Assembly: GCA_020161845.1 (NCBI GenBank)
Contig: JAIUNK010000005.1
Location: 1 to 64,000 of the forward strand
Length of the DNA: 64,000 nucleotides
Direction of reading: 5' to 3'
Origin: Actinomycetota bacterium
GTDB taxonomy: Bacteria > Actinomycetota > Actinomycetes > Actinomycetales > Dermatophilaceae
Position numbers and translations under genes: made by a program
Part shown: positions 58,802 to 64,000 of the stretch, in pieces
How positions within the stretch are numbered: position 1 is the first letter of the stretch
How the letters are laid out: each line of letters starts with the position of its first letter
Notes under the pieces: generated by a model
Told to the model about the DNA's origin: nothing
The model's input: the letters and a program-made list of their open reading frames with translations, nothing else
Database searches by the model: none

Positions 58802-59602
58802 GTGACCGACCCCCTGGTGCAGCGCGCCGCCCTCCCGGACGAGGCCCGCGCCGCGGCGGAGCGGGTGCGATTGGCCGAGGCGTTCAGGACCGGCGGCGCG
58901 GCGTACGCACGGCTCAGGCCGAGTTACCCCCGGGAGCTGGTCGACTGGCTCGTCGGTCCGCCGGCGCGGCTCGGGGCTCCCGTGGCGGACGTGGGTGCGG
59001 GCACCGGCAAGCTCACCGAGGTGCTGCTGGCGCTGGGTCACCAGGTCATCGCGATCGAGCCCAGCCCGGGCATGTTGGCCGAGCTGGTCGCCGCCTACCC
59101 AGCGGTCGCGGCCCGGCCCGGAACGGGTGAGGCGACCGGGTTGGCCGATGCGGCGGTGGGAGCGGTCTGCTATGCCCAGGCTTGGCACTGGGTCGACCCA
59201 GCGGCCGCGTCGGCCGAGGCGGCCCGGATCCTGCGCCCCGGCGGGACGCTCGGGCTGGTGTGGACCTACCTGGCCGGCGGGGACCCCGGGGTGGCCGCCG
59301 TCGAGGCGGCGATGCACGCGCTGCACGACGGGCCCGGGGAACACGACGAGAGCTTCGCCCGGGTGCGGGGGCCGTTCGGCGATCTGGATCGCCGCGAGGT
59401 CACCTGGTTCATGCCCAGCACCACCGCCGCGATGGCCCAGCTCGTCACCACCAGGTCCTACTATCTGGCCCGTCCGGAGCGCGAGCGCGCCTATCTGCGC
59501 CGCACCGTGGCCCAGGCCGTCGAGGCGCACTTCGGGCCGATCGGAGACGCCCCGATCGAGGTGCCCTACGCCACCGTGGCCTACCGCTACCGCCGAGAGT
59601 GA
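58802..59602 (+). CDS. Class I SAM-dependent methyltransferase
   Basis: 266 residues. Methyltransf_11 type: motif I VADVGAGTGKLTEVLLALG (about 61-79), acidic IAIEPSPGML (about 84), then QAWHWVDPAAASAEAARILRPGGTLGLVW (about 126-154). YARLRPSYPRELVDWLV near the N-terminus is typical of a group annotated as putative methyltransferases with unknown substrates. The GTG at 58802 follows TACGGT by exactly six bases, suggesting a leaderless transcript. Confidence 0.87.
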   Translation: MTDPLVQRAALPDEARAAAERVRLAEAFRTGGAAYARLRPSYPRELVDWLVGPPARLGAPVADVGAGTGKLTEVLLALGHQVIAIEPSPGMLAELVAAYPAVAARPGTGEATGLADAAVGAVCYAQAWHWVDPAAASAEAARILRPGGTLGLVWTYLAGGDPGVAAVEAAMHALHDGPGEHDESFARVRGPFGDLDRREVTWFMPSTTAAMAQLVTTRSYYLARPERERAYLRRTVAQAVEAHFGPIGDAPIEVPYATVAYRYRRE

Positions 59603-59757
59603 GAGGCCAGCCCCCAGTTCGCCACGAGCCGGGGGCAGCGGACGCGCAGTCGCTCGCCGGAATCACTCGGGAGCGGAGGGCGGCAGCCGATCAGAGATCC
59701 GGATAACCAGGCCGGCGAGGCGCTCGGGGCATCGGCCGGTGGACGTGAGGAGTAGTC

Positions 59758-60630
59758 ATGGCGCAGACCTTCGTCGAGGTGCCGGGGGGACGGATCGCGG
59801 TCCAGACCTACGGGGGCGCTGGCAGGGATGTGCTCTTCATCCACAGTGTCGGGCTGTGTGGTCCGCACTGGCGACCCTTCGCCGAGATCGTGGCGGATCG
59901 GTGCCGTCCCGTCACGATCGACCTGCCCGGGCATGGCCACACCACGGTGCCGATGAACTCCGCCGAGGACCAGTGGCGCCACCTCGCCGCGGTGGTGCGC
60001 GGCGTCGGCCTCGATCGACCGGTCATCGTCGCGCACGACACGGCGGTGTGGGCCGCGATGGCGGCCGCGCTCGACGACCCCGACGCGTTCTCTGCTGTCG
60101 TGCTCGTCGGCGGCACGATCACCCGCATTCTGCAGTCGCTGTCCCTGCTCGACGACCCGACCTTCCGCGACCTGATGCGTGACCGATTCGGGCTCGGCGA
60201 GACCGGCGTAGGACGAGAGAGCGCCGCCGCCTTCCAGCGGCAACTGTCCGAGTCGATCCAGAACGACTGGTTGCTCAACGAGATCGGTGCCCGACTGTGG
60301 GATGAGCTGGACCACTCGATCGTCTTCGGGCCTGGTGACACCTGGATCCACACCCCGACCGTGGACACCGTCATCCAGGGGTATCGGTTCGATCCCGCCA
60401 GCCCCTACTACCCCGACCTGGGGCTCTACGGGAAGCTGACCCTGCCGACCTGGATCGTCAGCCTCGAGCACGGCTCGGATGGCAACATCGGCCTGGAGAC
60501 GGGGCCGGCCGAGCAGCTGCCGCTGGTGCAGGTGCGGCGGCTGGCCACGGGGCAGTTCCCCGAATACACCGGTGCCGCCGAGCTGGCCGAGGTCCTCGAC
60601 GAGGTGCTGCAGACCCTCGAGCGCGCCTGA
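59758..60630 (+). CDS. Alpha/beta hydrolase with Asp at the nucleophile position
   Basis: 290 residues. The fold starts normally (IHSVGLCGPHW, then IDLPGHGHT), but at the nucleophile elbow the sequence is VAHDTAVWAAM (about 93-103): Asp replaces Ser, as in haloalkane dehalogenases and epoxide hydrolases (HDWG). There is no clear downstream catalytic His. It could be a dehalogenase/epoxide-hydrolase-type enzyme of altered chemistry or non-catalytic. Leadered: GAGGAG precedes ATG 59758. Confidence 0.75.
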   Translation: MAQTFVEVPGGRIAVQTYGGAGRDVLFIHSVGLCGPHWRPFAEIVADRCRPVTIDLPGHGHTTVPMNSAEDQWRHLAAVVRGVGLDRPVIVAHDTAVWAAMAAALDDPDAFSAVVLVGGTITRILQSLSLLDDPTFRDLMRDRFGLGETGVGRESAAAFQRQLSESIQNDWLLNEIGARLWDELDHSIVFGPGDTWIHTPTVDTVIQGYRFDPASPYYPDLGLYGKLTLPTWIVSLEHGSDGNIGLETGPAEQLPLVQVRRLATGQFPEYTGAAELAEVLDEVLQTLERA

Positions 60631-60822
60631 GCGCCCCCAGGGCTCGTGGACAGCGGCGAACGAGGTTGTCTGAATGTTCGCACAATAGGTTGACAGGGAT
60701 AGCACGCGCGGCTTGAATGGATCGCGTCGAGGCTGCGCTCTCCGGCGCCCTCGGCCGGCGTTCCCCACGGCGCCGCTGCCATCCGCTCGGTCAGCCGCCG
60801 AGCATTCGCCGAAAGGTCCAGC

Positions 60823-61896
60823 GTGAGCCCCGACGCCCGCCCGCTCAACACGATGACCGAGGCCGGACCCACGGTCCTCTGGAACGATTCCGCGGACCCG
60901 CGGGAGCTGCGGGAGTCGATCTCGTACGGCGCGGTCGGCGCGACCTGCAACCCCGTCATCGCCGTGACCTGCGTCAAGGCGGACATGCCGCGCTGGACCC
61001 GGCGGATCGCCGAGATCGCCGCCGAGCACCCGTCGATGAGCGCGGCCGCGATCGGCTGGCAGGTCGTCGAGGAGCTCTCGATCGAGGCGGCCCACCTGCT
61101 GGAACCGGCCTTCGAGAGGTACGCCGGGGTCAACGGGCGGCTGTCGATGCAGACCGACCCGCGCTTCCACCGCGACGCCAAGGCCCTGGCCGATCAAGCC
61201 GAGCACTTCCACTCCCTGGCGAAGAACATCATCGTCAAGATCCCGGCCACGGCGATCGGGCTGGAGGCCATCGAGGATGCGACGTACCGCGGGGTGTCCA
61301 TTAATGTCACCGTCTCGTTCACGGTGGCCCAGGCCGTCGCGGCGGGGGAGGCCGTCGAGCGCGGGCTGACGCGTCGCGAAGCCGACGGGCTGTCCGTGGC
61401 CGACATGGGCCCGGTGGTGACGATCATGGTCGGTCGCATCGACGACTGGCTCAAGGATTGCTACGCCGCCGAACAGCTGTGCTTCGACCCGGGCTACCTG
61501 GAATGGGCCGGCGTCGCGGTGATGAAGAAGGCTTACGCCGAGTTCAAGGCCCGGGGCCTGCGGTCCCGGCTGCTCGCCGCGGCCTACCGCAACGCGCTGC
61601 AGTGGACCGAGTTCGTCGGTGGCGAGGTCGTGCTGTCGCCGCCGTTCGCCTGGCAGCAGCGCTTCCAGGCCAGTGGCATCGAGCCCGAGCCGCGGATGGA
61701 CGTGCCGGTGGAGCCGCGGATCGTCGAGACGCTCTACGCCCAGATGCCGGAGTTCCGCAAGGCGTACGACGTGGACGGGATGACGCCGGCCGACTTCGCC
61801 GAGTTCGGCGCCACCCGCAAGACGCTGCGCCAGTTCCTGGCGGCCGACGCCGAATTGGAGCAGATCGTGGTCGACGTGCTGGTGCCCAAGCCCTGA
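60823..61896 (+). CDS. Transaldolase-family protein
   Basis: 357 residues. TIM-barrel aldolase with the Schiff-base lysine in IIVKIPAT (about 140-147), preceded by TCNPVI (about 45-50) and an RLSMQTDPRF strand (about 105), the same order as in transaldolases. It is longer than TalB-type enzymes and differs in the active-site loops, as in the group often found in polyol or inositol gene clusters. It lies directly upstream of iolD in the same direction. The start GTG 60823 has a GAAAGG site. Confidence 0.82.
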   Translation: MSPDARPLNTMTEAGPTVLWNDSADPRELRESISYGAVGATCNPVIAVTCVKADMPRWTRRIAEIAAEHPSMSAAAIGWQVVEELSIEAAHLLEPAFERYAGVNGRLSMQTDPRFHRDAKALADQAEHFHSLAKNIIVKIPATAIGLEAIEDATYRGVSINVTVSFTVAQAVAAGEAVERGLTRREADGLSVADMGPVVTIMVGRIDDWLKDCYAAEQLCFDPGYLEWAGVAVMKKAYAEFKARGLRSRLLAAAYRNALQWTEFVGGEVVLSPPFAWQQRFQASGIEPEPRMDVPVEPRIVETLYAQMPEFRKAYDVDGMTPADFAEFGATRKTLRQFLAADAELEQIVVDVLVPKP

Positions 61897-61914
61897 CGAT
61901 CCCGACACCGAGGT

Positions 61915-61985
61915 TTGTCCACAGGTGACCGTTCACCGACCTGCCCTTTTGGCACCATGGTGCTAAAAGGGCAGGTCACGAGCGG
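61915..61985 (+). repeat. Palindromic repeat, family 2, copy 2, with DnaA-box-like sequence
   Basis: A 40-bp dyad at 61938-61977 with one mismatch in 20 pairs (G opposite T), centred on GGCACCATGGTGC. Outer GACCGTTC / GAGCGGTC arms extend it. The left edge carries TTGTCCACA (61915-61923), the DnaA-box consensus of high-GC actinobacteria. Lies between the transaldolase-family gene and iolD. No T-tract follows. Confidence 0.8.
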
Positions 61986-62051
61986 TCGCTGCGCCACATG
62001 TGTCCCGACCGAGCCGCTCGACCCCGGCCCCGCCGACGAAGGAGTCCTCTG

Positions 62052-63983
62052 ATGTCGCCCGCCACCGTCCGCCTCACCGTCAGCCAAGCCGTGGTGCGAT
62101 TCCTCGCCAACCAATGGACCGAGCGGGACGGGGTGGAGCAGCGGCTGTTCGCGGGGGTCTACGGGATCTTCGGGCACGGAAACGTGTGCGGGGTCGGGCA
62201 GGCGTTGCTGCAGGCCCAGTTGGCCGCCGGCGCGCCGGACGACGGGTCGACGCAGGCGGACCTGCCCTATTACCTCATCCGCAACGAGCAGGCCGGGGTC
62301 CATGCGGCCGCGGCCTGGGCCAAGACCACGCAGCGGCTGCAGACGATTGCGATCACCACCTCGATCGGCCCGGGCGCGACCAATATGGTCACCGGCGCGG
62401 CGCTGGCCACCACCAACCGCCTGCCGGTGCTGCTGCTGCCCAGTGACACCTTCGCGACGCGCTACCCGGACCCGGTGCTGCAGCAGTTGGAGCAGCCCTA
62501 CGCGTACGACGTGACGGTCAACGACGCCTTCCGGCCGGTCTCGCGCTTCTTCGACCGGGTCAGCCGTCCCGAGCAGCTCATCCCGGCCCTGCTCGGGGCC
62601 TGCCGCGTGCTCACCGATCCGGTAGAGACGGGTGCGGCCACGGTGTCCCTGCCGCAGGACGTGCAGGCCGAGGCGTTCGACTTCCCGGTGGAGTTCTTCC
62701 GCAAGCGGGTCTGGCACGTGGGCCGGCCGGTGCCCGAGCCGGCGGCGCTGGCGCGTGCGGTCGAGGCGATCCGGTCGGCACGCCGGCCGCTCGTCGTCGC
62801 GGGCGGTGGCGTGATCTACTCCGGGGCGGCCGAGGCGCTGCGCGCGTTCGCGACGGCCACCGGGATTCCGGTCGCCGACACCCAGGCCGGCAAGGGCGCG
62901 ATCAACTGGGACCACGAGTGCGCCGTCGGCGGGGTCGGTTCCACGGGAAACAACGCCGCCAACACCCTGGCCCGGCAGGCCGATCTGGTCATCGGGATCG
63001 GCACCCGTTATAGCGACTTCACCACCGCCAGCCACACCGTCTTCGCCGACCCCGACGTACGCTTCGTCAACCTCAACGTGGGCAGCTTCGATGCGGCCAA
63101 GCACTCGGCGCAGATGCTGCTCGCCGACGCGCGCGAGGGTTTGCAGGCGCTGCAGCGGGAGCTGCGCGGGTGGCGCGCGGATGCTGCCTGGAGCAAGCAG
63201 GGGCAGGAGCTGTACGCCGCGTGGCAGCAGGTCGTCGACGAGTGCTACCACCGCGACCAGACCCCGCTGCCGGCTCAGACCGAGGTCTTCGGCGCGCTGA
63301 ACGAGCTGATGGGCGAGCGCGACGTGGTCATCAACGCGGCCGGCTCGATGCCCGGTGACCTGCAGACCCTGTGGCGGGCACGCACCCCGGAGCAGTACCA
63401 CCTCGAATACGCCTACTCCTGCATGGGCTATGAGATCCCCGCCGCGATCGGCGTACGGATGGCTCTCGATGAGGCCGGGCACACCGACCGCAACGTCGTC
63501 GCGATCGTCGGGGACGGCACCTATCAGATGCTGCCCGCCGAGATCGCCACCATGGTGCAGGAGGGCCTGAAGATCATCGTGGTGCTGCTGCAGAACCACG
63601 GGTTCGCCTCCATCGGCGCGCTCTCGGAGAGCCGGGGCAGTCAGCGGTTCGGCACCCGCTATCGGCGGCGCAACGCCGCCTCGGGCCGCCTGGACGGCGA
63701 GGAGGTGCCGTTCGACCTGGCCAAGAATGCTGAGAGCTGGGGCGCGCGGGTGCTGCGCTGCGACGGGATGGCCGCCTTCCGGGAGAACTTCGCACAGGCC
63801 GCGGCGGCGGGCCCGGATTCGGGGCCGGTCGTGCTCTACATCGAGACCGACCTGTTCGGCCCCAATCCGCCCGGCTGCGCCTGGTGGGACGTGCCGGTCG
63901 CGCAGGTCAGCGAGGTCGAGTCGACGGCGGCGGCGTACGCGGAGTACGTCGCCCAGAAGGCCGCCCAGCGCCACTACCTCTGA
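62052..63983 (+). CDS. iolD: 3D-(3,5/4)-trihydroxycyclohexane-1,2-dione acylhydrolase (IolD)
   Basis: 643 residues, full length. A ThDP-dependent enzyme that opens the inositol-derived ring in myo-inositol catabolism. The activating Glu is in RNEQAGVHAAAAWAK (about 78-92), the central Rossmann domain has VVAGGGVIYSGA (about 248), and the ThDP/Mg motif is GDGTYQ...N (about 491-520). IolD-type loops such as NVGSFDAAKHSAQ and the long C-terminal CAWWDVPVAQVS are present. A strong AAGGAG site precedes ATG 62052. The rest of an iol cluster, if any, lies beyond the window. Confidence 0.92.
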   Translation: MSPATVRLTVSQAVVRFLANQWTERDGVEQRLFAGVYGIFGHGNVCGVGQALLQAQLAAGAPDDGSTQADLPYYLIRNEQAGVHAAAAWAKTTQRLQTIAITTSIGPGATNMVTGAALATTNRLPVLLLPSDTFATRYPDPVLQQLEQPYAYDVTVNDAFRPVSRFFDRVSRPEQLIPALLGACRVLTDPVETGAATVSLPQDVQAEAFDFPVEFFRKRVWHVGRPVPEPAALARAVEAIRSARRPLVVAGGGVIYSGAAEALRAFATATGIPVADTQAGKGAINWDHECAVGGVGSTGNNAANTLARQADLVIGIGTRYSDFTTASHTVFADPDVRFVNLNVGSFDAAKHSAQMLLADAREGLQALQRELRGWRADAAWSKQGQELYAAWQQVVDECYHRDQTPLPAQTEVFGALNELMGERDVVINAAGSMPGDLQTLWRARTPEQYHLEYAYSCMGYEIPAAIGVRMALDEAGHTDRNVVAIVGDGTYQMLPAEIATMVQEGLKIIVVLLQNHGFASIGALSESRGSQRFGTRYRRRNAASGRLDGEEVPFDLAKNAESWGARVLRCDGMAAFRENFAQAAAAGPDSGPVVLYIETDLFGPNPPGCAWWDVPVAQVSEVESTAAAYAEYVAQKAAQRHYL

Positions 63984-64000
63984 GCGCCGCTATCTCTGCG

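Noticed and set aside
61938-61977. 40-bp palindrome as an intrinsic terminator after the transaldolase-family gene
   Set aside because: No T-tract on either side and the same sequence recurs at 47.3 kb in a different context; a repeat or binding site fits better, although RNA hairpin formation is possible.
1-64000. tRNA, rRNA, riboswitch, IS element or prophage genes
   Set aside because: No cloverleaf with a GTTCRANNC T-loop, no transposase or integrase, and no known riboswitch core was recognised by eye; a covariance-model scan would be needed to exclude small structured RNAs.

Overview
The window is very GC-rich (G or C at almost every third codon position) and carries an actinobacterial gene repertoire: DUF222/HNH nuclease, AbiEi-like protein, WS/DGAT acyltransferase, an ABC sugar importer without its own ATPase, many GTG starts and GTGA/ATGA stop-start overlaps. 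I place it in a mycelial or coccoid high-GC Actinomycetota, perhaps near Dermatophilaceae/Intrasporangiaceae; the family-level guess is weak. I saw no rRNA, tRNA, insertion sequence, prophage or CRISPR array.

Layout. 0.1-6.6 kb (minus strand) is a compact exopolysaccharide operon: a BcsB-like envelope protein, a GT-C membrane glycosyltransferase, a GT2 synthase with an N-terminal cyclic-di-GMP-binding MshEN module, and a degenerate, truncated GGDEF protein. 6.7-16.8 kb holds a Gfo/Idh/MocA oxidoreductase diverging from a giant 2930-residue cyclic beta-1,2-glucan synthase-like (NdvB) protein. 16.8-25.5 kb is a mixed stretch: OsmC, an AbiEi-like protein flanked by direct copies of a palindromic repeat, SRPBCC proteins, an EamA transporter, thioredoxin, LysR/DapA and a DUF222-HNH protein. 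25.6-28.1 kb is a complete AmmeMemoRadiSam operon (amrB-amrA-amrS). 28.4-48 kb carries a lipoprotein, hydrolases, SoxR with a recognisable operator, a two-gene K+ channel unit with an atypical filter, WS/DGAT, MFS, aldo/keto reductase, amidase, 3-hydroxybutyrate dehydrogenase, an acyl-CoA-dehydrogenase-like relic, a PadR regulator with its own operator-promoter, 8-oxoguanine deaminase, TetR, CtaA and a methyltransferase.

47.5-56.9 kb is a peptidoglycan-sugar recovery locus: a divergent BadF-type sugar kinase and a seven-gene, mostly translationally coupled operon (solute-binding protein, two permeases, NagZ-type GH3, AnmK, MurQ, RpiR regulator). Import of a GlcNAc-MurNAc saccharide, cleavage, phosphorylation and ether removal can all be read from the gene order. 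57-64 kb ends with DUF1810, a ferritin-like protein, a methyltransferase, an Asp-nucleophile alpha/beta hydrolase, a transaldolase-family protein and IolD.

The most unusual material is non-coding. A roughly 70-bp element built on a 36-bp palindrome occurs three times (17.5, 18.8, 43.0 kb), and each copy has short tandem repeats growing from the same edge. A second palindromic family (47.3 and 61.9 kb) is attached to perfect DnaA-box sequences. At least eight genes have a TANNNT hexamer exactly six bases before the start codon, which points to leaderless transcripts.
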